NCBI RefSeq assembly: GCF_029867415.1
Contig: NC_081183.1
Coordinates: 63,190,336 to 63,254,335, forward strand
Length of the DNA: 64,000 nucleotides
Source: Vicia villosa
Lineage: Eukaryota; Streptophyta; Magnoliopsida; Fabales; Fabaceae
Direction: 5' to 3'
In this document: positions 1 to 10,817 of the stretch, in pieces
Numbering within the stretch: the stretch's first letter is position 1
Layout: every line of letters starts with the position of its first letter
The notes under the pieces: generated by a model
Databases searched by the model: none
What the model saw: the letters and a program-made list of their open reading frames with translations, nothing else
Told to the model about the DNA's origin: nothing
Position numbers and translations under genes: made by a program

Positions 1-707
1 TTGTAATGTTTTCTTTTGTCGAGGATTTGTAGTGACCTTTTTTTCTTTTGACTTTGTTGTCCCTGGCTTTTTCCTTAACTGTTTATTTTGAGATTACAGT
101 CAGCGGGATATTTTAATTTTCGATAAGTCTCCTTCATAGGTTTTGACTTAACAATTCTTTTTCCTTTTGATAGATGTTGATTTTTTGTCTCAACGGTTAC
201 GGGAACCCATCAATATTTGCGTAAAATCATATTGGCATGACTGAGTTAACTGAGTAACTACCCTTCCCCAGGTTATGATTAAGGGTTTTTATGAGAAAGA
301 AAACTTCTACTTCTTAGGCTTAAAGGGGTTGACGAGGGATTATCATCCTTATATCTCCACTGTTTATGAATTGAAACAATGCTTGTACATCGTCAGCATA
401 ATCCGTTCAAAAGCATACTGTATGAGATCGCGGTATCGTTTTTGTCATCCTCCCTAAAAAGGCTTACAGCTTAGCAGGGGTTGAATATCAGAAAACATAT
501 GCAAAGTAAAAACACAATTTAAAATGAGTGATAGCGAAATAATTTATTCAAGACAAACATATGCAATGCACTAATGATGATAATTAAAACAAATAATGTC
601 TATCATAATTCGAATGTTTAAACAAACAGGATAGAAGTTGCAAATGAAAGTAAAGCTAATGAGCCAATAGTCCATCCTTCTAGACATTAATCAGTCTTGT
701 CATGATT

Positions 708-1428
708 AGGCATGGGAGCAGTGATCACAATATGGGTCTTAGGAGGATTGAACTCAATTTCACCATCATCAATTATGTCTTGGATCTTGATCTTTTAATG
801 CCCAATAGCTATTGGTATCGTGCCCGGGACTATTGGAATGCTAGGCACATCGCACGTTTGGATTGTGTTTAGAAGTGGAAGTGTTGATGTGTTGAGGAGG
901 ATCCCTCACAGTAATCATTCCTACCTTCAACAGATGTTGCAACGCCTGATCTAATGTCATGTTAATTTTGGTGAATTGACGCTTAGGTGCATCTGGCTTG
1001 CGTCGTTGTTGTAGAACTGGTGTAGAGATCAGAACTGCCCCAACAGATTGGTTGCGTTCATTACGACCTTTCTGGTTGTGCACAACATCAGCTATATGAG
1101 GTTTCTCAGGTGAATTGAAATCAATGATCTTGTCATCGATTAAATCTTGAATTCTATGCTTCAATGGTCCACCATCTTCGGTATCATGACCAGGATTGTT
1201 CGAATGATAAGCATATCTTGTATTATACTTGTACCTAGGAGTAGGATTGGTAGGAAATGAATATGGAGGAAATAGAGTTATCAAGTTCTGATTGAGTAGT
1301 TGTTGTAGAACTTGAGACAGCGGCATGCGCAATGGAGTAAATGATCGCTTAGGTTCGGATCTTCGATCATCTTTACTACCTTGATGCTTATGTTGATTCT
1401 TCTCCTTCTCGATCAGAAGTGCCTTCAA
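708..1428 (-). pseudogene. Gag zinc-knuckle fragment of element G (broken)
   Basis: The minus-strand frame 1428-841 encodes part of a Tat-type gag nucleocapsid region. A repeated module is visible: LxQVLQQLLNQNLIT, then a degenerate knuckle (YAYHSNNPGHDTED, first and last Cys lost), then IQDLIDDKIIDF. A second module follows (LDQALQHLLKVGMIT, then NPNVRCA). The second knuckle is cut by a stop where element B has a Tyr codon, and homology continues to about 708. The N-terminal gag core is absent. Compared with the intact gag of element A (knuckle around its residue 450), only the region around the knuckle survives, and it is duplicated. It is probably not translated. Confidence 0.75.
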
Positions 1429-2682
1429 TTATTCTTGCCCCTTGGCCAAGTTAAGGATCATCTCTTGGAACTGGTTGTTCTGAGCCTGAAGATTTTTGAC
1501 TGATTGCTCGAGATTTCTTTGTACTGAAATAAAAAGCGAGAGAAGATGAGACATGTTATGGAAACCTGTTATGTGATGTTATGAATGCAAACACAATATT
1601 TTCAAGGATATTTAAAGAATTTAGTTTGCGACATTAGAAAATGATTTGTCACAGCTTCGTCGTCTGAAGAATCTAGGCTCTCGTCTTTGAACGTCTTTCT
1701 TTGAGAATCGAGCTCACCATATCAAGTGGGTCATCGCCTCTGATTCGGGATACCTCTGAATTTGAAAGTATATTGCTAGAGGAAAATAAATCCTCTTGCC
1801 CTTTGATAGGTACTGTGTCTTTGAATTGGAAGGCATACGACCAAAGGAAAATAAATCCTCTTGCCCCTAGATAGGAATTCAGTCCTTGATAAGAGTACCT
1901 GAAATCGTGCGCCCTAAATCCCTAAGATCCTTGAAAGGGTTAGTAAACATGCAATGTTATGATGTCATGATGTTATGCGGATGCAATGCATCAAGCAAAG
2001 CGTAAGATAGTAAGGACGAGTGAGTCCCACAAGAAAAACCTGCAAGGAAACTAAAGGGTTAGTAACACACACAAGCAAGTCACACAAGTGTCCTTAGGTT
2101 TAGAGGCTTGCCTGAAGTTCGTAAGTAAGTACCCTCCCCACTGAAGTTTAGTTGGTTCAACTTGTCCTAGAATAGTAACCGGGTTCTATGGTGCTCATAT
2201 CCCTGATCTTTCTCGCGGGCATTATCTCAACATGGCACTCAATCGGCTAGCCGAAAACATCCCTAGAGTCCAATCTCAATGAGTGTAGCATCGAGTATCA
2301 ACCGACTCCAGTCAGGAATCCAAAGCCAGCCATCTCGCTACTTCTTATAAGCCAAAGTCAAGTTCGACTAAGGTTCTAAGGGCGAATTAGTGCTTAATGA
2401 CACCACGCGGTAGCCAAACGTCTCCTCGATCAGATTCAAGGGCCATCAGGACAAACCAAAGCGTCGCACTAACGGTGGCCACCAATTCAACCATAACGAT
2501 ACATGTCGTACAACCTCCTTGGTCTCTTGCCACATACCTAAGGTACACTAGATCCGGGTGTAGGATCTTTCACACAACAGAATACCCAAAACATCCTTTA
2601 AGATAAAGCAAACAAATCAAACAAGTGAAAACATTTAAGTGAATCCTAAACTTTAAGGTAATCCCTATTTTATTCAAAATAT

Positions 2683-2698
2683 CCCAGCAGAGTCGCCA
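2683..2698 (-). other. Primer binding site of element G
   Basis: The minus strand reads TGGCGACTCTGCTGGG, identical to the start of the element A PBS at 15131. It sits four bases inside the LTR edge at 2703. Ogre elements are known to prime from tRNA-Arg; the match to a specific tRNA was not computed. Confidence 0.8.
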
Positions 2699-2702
2699 GT
2701 TC

Positions 2703-5700
2703 TGTAATACGGTGAACTGACTTTAAATATTTAAGCATACAAATGTTGCGGTAAGCCTGAGTCGCCACCGACTTTTATTTTATCCAATTTATAGAAAGGC
2801 TAAAAGAACAAAAAAAAGACATTTTAAAAAGATTTTGAGTTCGGGGGGTAATTTATACAAAGGGAAGGTTTAAGGCACCTTTTGTATCCATGGTTTTCCA
2901 TGGGCTCTTAATTGCTTAGCTCCTTTGTTTTTAAAAGTTTAGAAATGTATAGAAAAAAAGCATTTGAATAAGGGCTTTAGCTTGTAAATAAGCGTAGTCT
3001 TTTTGAAGGTTTTTTGAAAAAGGGTAAAATTGAATTTAAACCAGAGCAAGCAATTAGAAGCAATTACCCTAAATTTATAAAAAGTTCTTTTAGACTTTCA
3101 AGGCTATCCATACCATAAGAGGGTAGGAAGTCCTTTTATTGGAGGTTGAAGGGTCATCGGAGTTATCGTTCGCCATAAGACTGACCCTGCCATAAAGAGG
3201 GCAGGTAGTCTAAGGGAAGGATAAAATAGTCATTCTTAGGCATCAGGCGAGGATACCTTAGCAATGGGACGAATCATCTTACTTCCGAGGCAACGTCGAG
3301 GGACAAACTTGATGATGAACTGAGAGCAACATTTGCTTTAGGTATCCTCGAAATCGAGGGACTTGACTATTCTATAATAAGAGGCAACAAAATTAAGGCA
3401 ACAAGGCAGAAAATAAGGCAACAGGCAACAAGAGGGGTTACCCAAAAGTGTGTGTGTGTGACACAATCAGGTGGTTCAATTCAGTGGTATTTATCTTATA
3501 AAGTTTAGTGATTCTAAGTTCAATTCAAGGCTTGCACTCCCTAAGATTACTAACCACGTAATTAATATTAAGGCAAACAAATAAAAGGCAGAATTTAAAA
3601 ACCTACGCTATTACAATAAACACCTGCGGGGAAGGGGGAAGCAAAAATAGAAAAATATGGGCAAAGAAATATGAGAGGCAAACCAAATGCCAATGCCTCG
3701 AGCCTTCGTCAAATTCCTGATTATCCCTGAAAAGTAATAATAAAAAGAATAGGGTTAGTGTATGGAGGATCTATTGACAAACCTCACAACCCTGATTAGG
3801 GCACAAGTTAACCATGGTTAATAGAATAAAACCTTAAATTAATTAATTATTGGCTTTCAACCTAATTAATTAAATCGGCAAAAACTAGGTTTTGATTAAA
3901 GTAACCCTAACCATTAATCTAATCAACTAAATTTGGAGAAAAAATTATAATAATTAAATTAATGAATTGATTTAAATTATTAATTCAAATAAACATATTT
4001 TAAATTATTATTCTAAATTAATAAAATAATTTCAATTATTATTCTAAATTAACAAGTTAATTTAAATTAATACTTTAATTATTTAAATTAAATTAAAATA
4101 TTTATCAAAATATTTAGCATGTTTTTAAAATAAAAGTTACATAAAAGAATTAATTTTTAAAAGAATTTTAATTAAAAGAAAAAAAATAAGAAAACAATAA
4201 AATAATAAAAAAGGAATGAATAATAAAAAAAATAAAAAAAATAAAAATTAGAAAACTTAGCGTTTTGATCAGGTGTGGCGCGCTGGTGAAGGACCATGGT
4301 GGACTTGCGCTCTTGTACGCGTTGGATCTGATGGGAGGCGCATCTGATGGCTCTGATGATGAAGGCACATGATAGCACGTGCGTCTTAACGCACGTGATC
4401 CCTGGATTTTGAAAAAGAAGCAGCGCACCTTTTCTGGCCAATGAGGGCACGCCATGTTATCATCTCCTAGCTTCGTCCGTCGTCTTAGGTCTGAACCAAA
4501 CTTCTACCTACGGACACTTCCGTCGCTACAGGCCCTGCATCTACGAATACAACAAAACGCGACAAGAAACATTTCGCGACCCCATAGACATGATCGTCCG
4601 GGCCTCACGGATCTAATGGTACCTGTAATTAGTTCCAATTCTATCTAAAACGAAAATCCCTAATCCGAGGTTCAAAACCCTAACAATGGCAAATCACAGT
4701 CTATGCAAGTAACAATTAATTCGACCACCCAGAAACATTCCTAGCATCATAACAATCAATTATATGCTATCAAACATCATGTATGCATCGTAAATAAACG
4801 AATGAAATTTTTTTACGAACAAACCGTGGATTATTGGGGATGATTCTGGGAGCTATCAACCTTGCTAATGATTTGAATAACTTCAGGGAAGGCCCAAGAA
4901 CACGATTCAATCTTTAAAAGCTTGAACTTGCCTCAATCTCCAAAACCGATTTCACTTTTTCTTTGGAATTTTCTGAGTTTGTTAAGGGTTCTGAGGATGC
5001 AACCTTTGTCCCCTTATGATCTGAATGACTTGTATACTTATAGTACTATGAATTAGGGTTATAAAATTGAAGAGAATTTCAATGAATCAATCATTGGAAA
5101 TTTGATTGAAATATGATTTCAATCTTTCTAAATTAAGTCCAATTTCAATCTTCCTTTATCCAATCTTCCTTGCACGAAATTAGATGTGATTTTGTGATAT
5201 TTTGGTGATTGGAACTGGTCAAAATCAAGAGCAAATCAAATATTTTCTTACTCTTTTCAAATATTTGACTTATATTGTATTTTCTATCAATTAAATTCAA
5301 TAAAAAATCAAATATTAATAAAAATTCGTGGCTTTGGATTTGGACCTCTTTGATAACTTGAAAAACAAGACTGGATCTTAAAAACTTGGGCCTATTTGCA
5401 AGAAAACCTATTTTGGAGCCTTTTACTTCACATTTTCCCCCTTGAAATTGCCCAACTTTGACAAGGCATATCTCTCTCAATTTTTAAGATATGGAAGAGT
5501 TCTAGGACTTTTTGGAAACCTCAGGATGTCCTCTATAAGCCACTTTGGAAGCTGTTTTCCAATTGAGGATTTTATCATGATGATATGGGCTTTGACAAAA
5601 AACTGCTTTTGGTTGACTTTCAAAAAGGACCTGTAATGTTTTGATCCATATCTCTCAAATGAATCATTTTTAGACTTGGCTTGTGAGAAACAAAGTTGTA

Positions 5701-6163
5701 GAGAATTCAATTTCCTTCAAAATGAGCTTTAGATGGGAAATTTATGATGTTCCATGTGAAAGTTATGGCTGGTCAAAGTTCAGTTGACTTTTAGTCAAAA
5801 ACCCTATTTTAGAAACTTTAGGTTTTGTTGATTTTTGGAGTCTCCTTGATGAATCATGATCAATCCTTGATCAAATGATGAATAAGGCTGTTGACCAAAA
5901 ATCAGGAATTTTGACTGTACTTTGACCACAGTTGACTTTTAGGTCAAACTAGTCGACTGTTGACTTTCTGAGCAATTGACTGGGCAATCCTTGGAATTGA
6001 AGCTTGTACTTTGCCATAGACATAGTTTGAAGCATCATAGGCCATATGAAATCCATTGGAGACTTTGATTTATTGATTTTCTTTAGGGATTTCAAAACCC
6101 TAGTTCATTGAGCCATTGTTTAGGAGGATGTGTCTTTGAGCCTTGAACTTTGGTATGAGTGCA
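2703..6163 (-). mobile_element. 5' LTR of element G
   Basis: The LTR starts at TGTAATACGG directly beside the PBS. Its first 250 bases (U5 side) resemble the element B LTR at 6465 and 44548, for example the ccaccgacttttattttatcca and tatccatgg...ccatgggctcttaattgc blocks. The rest diverges: 3840-4250 is very AT-rich and 5760-5990 is rich in TTGACTTT/GGTCAAA motifs typical of U3 in these legume LTRs. There is no intact ORF. The outer edge is uncertain, between about 6160 and 6200. Confidence 0.65.
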
Positions 6164-6464
6164 AAAATCTCAAAATAACATGCTTGAGGTGTCACATTTA
6201 ACAACTTAAAACACATACCCATACATGCTCATTAATAAAGATACATAACACATATCAATGGGGAGAATTCATAATCCAATGGTCATTCAAAACCAAATCA
6301 ACTTTAAAACAATACACTGGGATCATAAACTCATAAACTTCATATAATAGCATCTTTGTCAACGTAAACAAAACAACTAAACAACTTCAACATAAGCAAA
6401 ATATAATCCAACTTAAACATGACAATAGAAAACAAGACAATCATCAATCCCCCCGAGTGCTACG
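6164..6464 (-). mobile_element. Fragment E' of a chromovirus-like LTR
   Basis: On the minus strand this begins CGTAGCACTCGGGGGG, the same motif as at 35142-35157 in solo LTR E. The GTGACACCTCAA-like motif follows at the same spacing (about 260 bp) as in E. It is thus the 3' part of an E-type LTR, cut by element B at 6464/6465. It is the oldest layer in the nest; the left boundary with G is uncertain. Confidence 0.5.
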
Positions 6465-9212
6465 TGTAATACGGTGGGAGAACTGACTTTAAAGAAATGT
6501 TGTGGATAGCAAGAGTCACCACCGACTTTTATTTTATCCAATCGGAAAGGCAAAAAGAACAGGAAAGTCCTTTGAAAGATTGTGAGTTAGGGGGTAGGTG
6601 ATACAAAGGGAATGTGTAAGAACCCCTTGTATCCATGGTTATCCATGGGCTCTTAATTGCTTAGCTCACTTGTTTATTTGAAATGTTTGAAAGGTGTCGT
6701 GTGTGTTTAGAAAAACGGTTTGAAAAAAGGACTTTAACTTTGTAAATAAAGTGTAGCCTTTGAAATTGTTTTGAAATAGGAGGTGTGAAAAGCATTTTGC
6801 ATTTGTTTGAATTAAGCAAGCAATTAAGAACTACCTACCCTAAGTTTAAAGTCTTTCTTGTTCTTTAAATCTTTAAGGGAAAAAGACTATTCACACCATT
6901 AGTTAGCGGGAAGTCCTTTCATTGGATGTAAGGGACATCGAGGGTCATCGTATTGTCATAAGGGCTATCCATACCATAAAGACGGTATGAAGTCCTATGC
7001 GTAGGATGTGAATAGTCATAAAAGGCAACAAGTAAGGATACCTTAGATATCTAAGGGACTATCATCATTTATCGAAGGCAACATCGAGGGACAAGATCAT
7101 TTTTAATCGTAGGCAACTCAAAGGGACTATGATCTTTATACCGAAGGGAATATGATGATTTTGAATCGTAGGCATCATGTGCTAAGGTATCCCTACGCTC
7201 GAAGGGAATTAACTATTTATTCGACAGGCATCAGAAGAGGAGTTGCCCTAAAGGTGTGTGGGTGCAACAATCACGTGAGTGATTTATATTAATTCTGAAA
7301 ATTAGGGTTATGCTAAGTTTCTTTTAGTCTTTCCATACAATCCTATTCAATTTCTAACCGTTAATATTGCAGGAAATAAAAAGCAGAAAATAAACTTATG
7401 CTATTACAAGGCTTCGGAGAGGGGGAATTACAAAACTATAAACCAGGAAAAAGTCAGAAAATAAAGGCAGAAATATAAAACCTACAACTATTACATGGCT
7501 TTTCGGCAGTTACATGATAGAGGAAGAAACGAGTGCGAAAATTAGAAAGCCTACAACTATTTCAAGGCTTTGGGGAAGTTACAACAAAAATTAGAAAGTC
7601 TAATTACTATTACAACCTCGAAGAAGATACATAATCAAAAATAATTAAGCACGCGGGGAAAAATCTAAAGATCGGTGAAAAATATAATGAAATCAGGATT
7701 TGATAAAATAGGGTTATAAGGCAAAAAGAACTTTTAAGGGAAATCTAATGGGTAAAAAACCTAGGCTCAAGGTTAATAGACAATACCTAGCTAACCTACG
7801 TTTCTATGGGTTATCTATGTTTTTTTGTAGTTTAAGGCTAAACCTAATTGTAAACCTAAAATTAGAATCTACCCCTATTTAAATTAAAAAACTAATTCTA
7901 ATTATTCAACCTAAAAAAATTAGCCTAATCCTGATTAAATTTACCCTAATTATTTAACCTATTTTTACCTAATTTAATTAATTAACCCTAATTTAAATTA
8001 ATTATCCTAAATGAATGTAACCTAAATAAAAAGTTAAATAACACAAAGGACTAAATAAAATGTAACTAATTAAATAACGCAAAAGTAACATCAAATTAAA
8101 CCATTAAAATTGAATAACTAAAAAAAACGCTAAATTAAAAATTGAAAGGAAATGTATGCGATGTAATCACGGGAGGTATATGAATTAACCTAGTAACTAG
8201 ACATAATTCTAAAACTTACTTATAATAAAATTAAATAAAATTAAAGAAAACTAGAATTTAGAGAGAACTATAGTCTCTCACGTGTAAACCATGGTTTTTT
8301 TGGTTTTTGACTTTTCAAACAAACATATCCAGTCACTAACGTATTGGCACATGGCATCATGAATAATAATAAAAATAAAACAATAATAGCAATCAGGATA
8401 TGAGGAAACATTTACTCGCCTCTTTTCTCTCCATGATGAATTCCTTTTCTCCGTTATCCATCTTTCAATTCTCCATCAATCTAAACAACTACACGGTTAA
8501 AACACAAAAAGAACATAAAAATGGAAACAACAGATTACCAAAAAACATAGCGATGTGTTAGTTGTCGTCACGGTGATCCGTCAAAGAGGAAAGCTTGAGG
8601 AGACTTCGCAGTGGAGAATGGCCGACCAAGGTGGCTATGCGAATCGCATCAGGAAGGATGGGCAACATCAGATGTTGTTGTGGTTGTAGGGGTTGTGTCG
8701 GAAGCTTCAATTGGAGGTTCTGTCGGCTTCGCGCGAATGGTTTTATGCTGTGTTGGTTGAATCGGTTGTGGAGTTGTTGCGGTTTTAGACGACGGCGATG
8801 TGATTGTCATCGGTGTTGTGTGGCTGGGATTTTAATCGGAGGAGGGAGGCACGGCTGCTGCTTGTTCTGTTGTAACATGTGATGCTGTTGATAATTATAG
8901 TGAAGGTAGTAATGGTTTTCCCATGTTGTTGTTTTTTGTTGCCAACCAATTGTGTGGACTTGCTGGGATTATTTGATCAAAAGATGGTGGCTTGATCTGT
9001 ATGAAGTACGGCTATTGTGGAAAATATGTAAGAAACAAAGAAAATGTTTGTTAGAAAAAAAGTTGTGTATACGAATATTTTGGGAAAATATATAGTGTGG
9101 TGATCATGCAAGGTTATGTTGAATTTGAGAAAAGATGAAATTGATATTGGTAGGTTTGGAAAATTGTATCATGAAAGTTGTGTACATGAATGAATGAAAA
9201 ATAAATAAAAAG

Positions 9213-9320
9213 GTTAGTTTTTTTTCTACTGTGAACGGGAGAGAATGAGTGGAAGAGTACAAGGGTGTTAGTTTTTTTTCTACTGTGAACGGGAGAAAAT
9301 GAGTGGAAGAGTATAAGGGT
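9213..9320. repeat. 54-bp tandem duplication in the B LTR
   Basis: Two adjacent copies of a 54-bp unit (9213-9266 and 9267-9320), each with gttagttttttttctactg and gtgaacgggaga, with only a few differences. In transcript sense they lie just downstream of the TATA box. Confidence 0.9.
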
Positions 9321-9349
9321 TCGTTCCCTATAGTGCACAAAAATGTTAG

Positions 9350-9357
9350 TATTTATA
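9350..9357 (-). promoter_or_regulatory. TATA box of element B LTR
   Basis: The minus strand reads TCTATAAATACT. It is the clearest TATA motif near the U3 end of this LTR; the transcript start would be about 30 bp downstream, near 9320. Confidence 0.55.
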
Positions 9358-9612
9358 GAATAAATTAGGTTTAAAACATGGGCTTGGACCAGCTAAAATA
9401 AATATGGAACAAATTAAACATAATATTAAACAAAATTAAAATAACATCTATTTTTTTATTTTTATAAAAATGATTTAACTAGAAATAAATAACAAAAAAA
9501 TAAAATTAGTATTTATATAAAAAGAATACTTGTTTTTTTGATTTTATGAATATAAACGAAAATAAAATTAAAACTAAAGTTAGAAGGAAAAAAGTGGGGA
9601 AAAAATTAGAAG

Positions 9613-9670
9613 TGAGATTCGAACCTAGGACCCTGTATTTGCAAACCTTACTTCCTTACTGACCGGGCTA
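9613..9670 (-). promoter_or_regulatory. tRNA-like Pol III A/B-box module in the B LTR
   Basis: On the minus strand a box-A-like TAGCCCGGTCAGTAAGG (9654-9670) is followed by a perfect box B, GGTTCGAATC (9616-9625), at tRNA-like spacing. A T6 run follows about 15 bases after box B. I could not fold a proper acceptor stem, so this is tRNA-derived or tRNA-like, not a tRNA gene. Confidence 0.5.
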
Positions 9671-9733
9671 TGTCAATCATTCCAAATGAAATGACATACA
9701 AAAATATATGCAGGCAAATTTTGGGGTATGACA

Positions 9734-9746
9734 GCTGCCCCTGCTC
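9734..9746 (-). other. Polypurine tract of element B
   Basis: The minus strand reads GAGCAGGGGCAGC, directly abutting the LTR start TGTCATACCCC. It is nearly the same as the PPT of A (27700-27713) and of C (49791-49805). Confidence 0.85.
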
Positions 9747-10277
9747 AATCTTCTTAAACCTGAAGAGGTAGATTGGCTTATGTGCCTGTCGGAATCTGAA
9801 GGTGGAAGAGGATTGAACACTAGAATACCCTGAAATTTGCCCTTGCTGAGGTAGGGACCTTTGTCGGAGATGGGCTTAAAGATGCCATCTGGATGTTGGC
9901 AAGGTATTGTCAAAAATGGGTTTAAAGAGGCCATCTGGTTTTGATAATATGAGACTAAGAAGGAGTCGTACGTTAGAGTGTATCTGAGCTCGAAGTATTG
10001 AGAGGTGATTGTTGGAGATGAACTTAGATATGCCATCCAGGTGTTGGCAGAAAGTTATCGGGGATGGGCTTGAAGATGCCATCCGATGTAGGCAGAAAGA
10101 TGTAAGAGATGGGCTTAAAGATGTCATTCGATGTTGGCAGAAAGATGCATGAGATGGGCTTAAAGAAGCCATCTGATTTTGATAATATGAAGGCCAGAAT
10201 GAGTCATACCTTAGACTGGATCCAATGTATTGATGAGCGTCAGACTGAATATTCGCATAGATTGTATCTGCCTCTTT
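9747..10277 (-). repeat. Element B 3' UTR with degenerate ~45-bp repeats
   Basis: From about 9860 to 10190 a degenerate unit recurs, recognisable by gatgggcttaaagatgccat and gatgttggcagaaagatg. It is one of three separate repeat types in the B 3' UTR. There is no coding signal. Confidence 0.6.
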
Positions 10278-10817
10278 CTTTGAATGTTCATCGTGTCAGC
10301 ACCGTTCATAGTAACTGAATCAGATCTTGGAAAGATGATCGTGTCTACACCGTTCGTGATGATAGAATTAGATCTTTGAATGTTCATCGTGTTAGCACCC
10401 TTCGTAGTAACTGAATTAGATCTTAGAGAGATGATCGTGTCTACACCATTCGTGATGATAGAATTAGATCTTTGAATGTTGATCATGTCAGCACCGTTCG
10501 TAGTAACTGAATTAGATCTTGGAAAGATGATCGTGTCTACACCGTTCGTGATGATAGAATTAGATCTTTAAATGTTGTTCGTGTCAGCACCGTTCGTAGT
10601 AACTGAATTAGATCTTGGAAAGATGATCCTGTCTACACTGTTTGTGATGATAGAATTAGATCTTTGAATGTTGATTGTGTCAGCGCCATTCGTAGTAATT
10701 GAATTAGATCTTGGAAAGATTATCGTGTCTACACTGTTTGTGATGATAGAATTAGATCTTTGAATGTTGATCGTGTCAGCACCGTTCGAAGTAACTGAAT
10801 TAGATCTTAGAGAGATG
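10278..10817 (-). repeat. 96-bp dimeric minisatellite in element B 3' UTR (interrupted by A)
   Basis: The array has two alternating ~48-bp halves, one with gtgtctacaccgttcgtgatg and one with gtgtcagcaccgttcgtag, both ending gaattagatctt. The dimer is about 96 bp. It continues beyond element A at 32026-32068; joining the flanks with one AGATG removed gives a normal repeat unit, which confirms the insertion. Confidence 0.9.

Larger units (their letters stand above)
1..2702 (-). mobile_element. Element G: internal region of a pol-less Ogre-like retrotransposon (partial)
   Basis: Read on the minus strand, this is PBS, about 1.2 kb of leader, a gag fragment, then post-integrase 3' sequence running off the window start. 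Positions 1-460 match 35640-36090 (element B) and, more weakly, 52000-52560 (element C). Positions 460-2700 match 42300-44547 (B). The 1-460 block contains the minus-strand motif cccgctgac, which resembles the cccgctaag repeats found just after integrase in element A. Gag sequence passes straight into this block with no protease, RT or integrase between. The 3' LTR lies outside the window. Family assignment is an inference from these internal matches. Confidence 0.8.
6465..9733 (-). mobile_element. 3' LTR of element B
   Basis: Termini are TG...CA (plus strand tgtaatacgg ... gggtatgaca), length 3269 bp. The inner edge abuts a PPT. The U5-side 2.4 kb matches the 5' LTR at 44548-46958. The plus-strand Cys-rich frame at 8595-8882 is not kept open in the other LTR, so no gene is called. 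The U3 side (8880-9733) has no second copy because the 5' LTR was truncated by element C. Confidence 0.88.

Noticed and set aside
8595..8882. Cys- and Gly-rich 95-codon frame
   Set aside because: It lies in the B LTR and is not kept open in the matching region of the other LTR (about 46670-46950).
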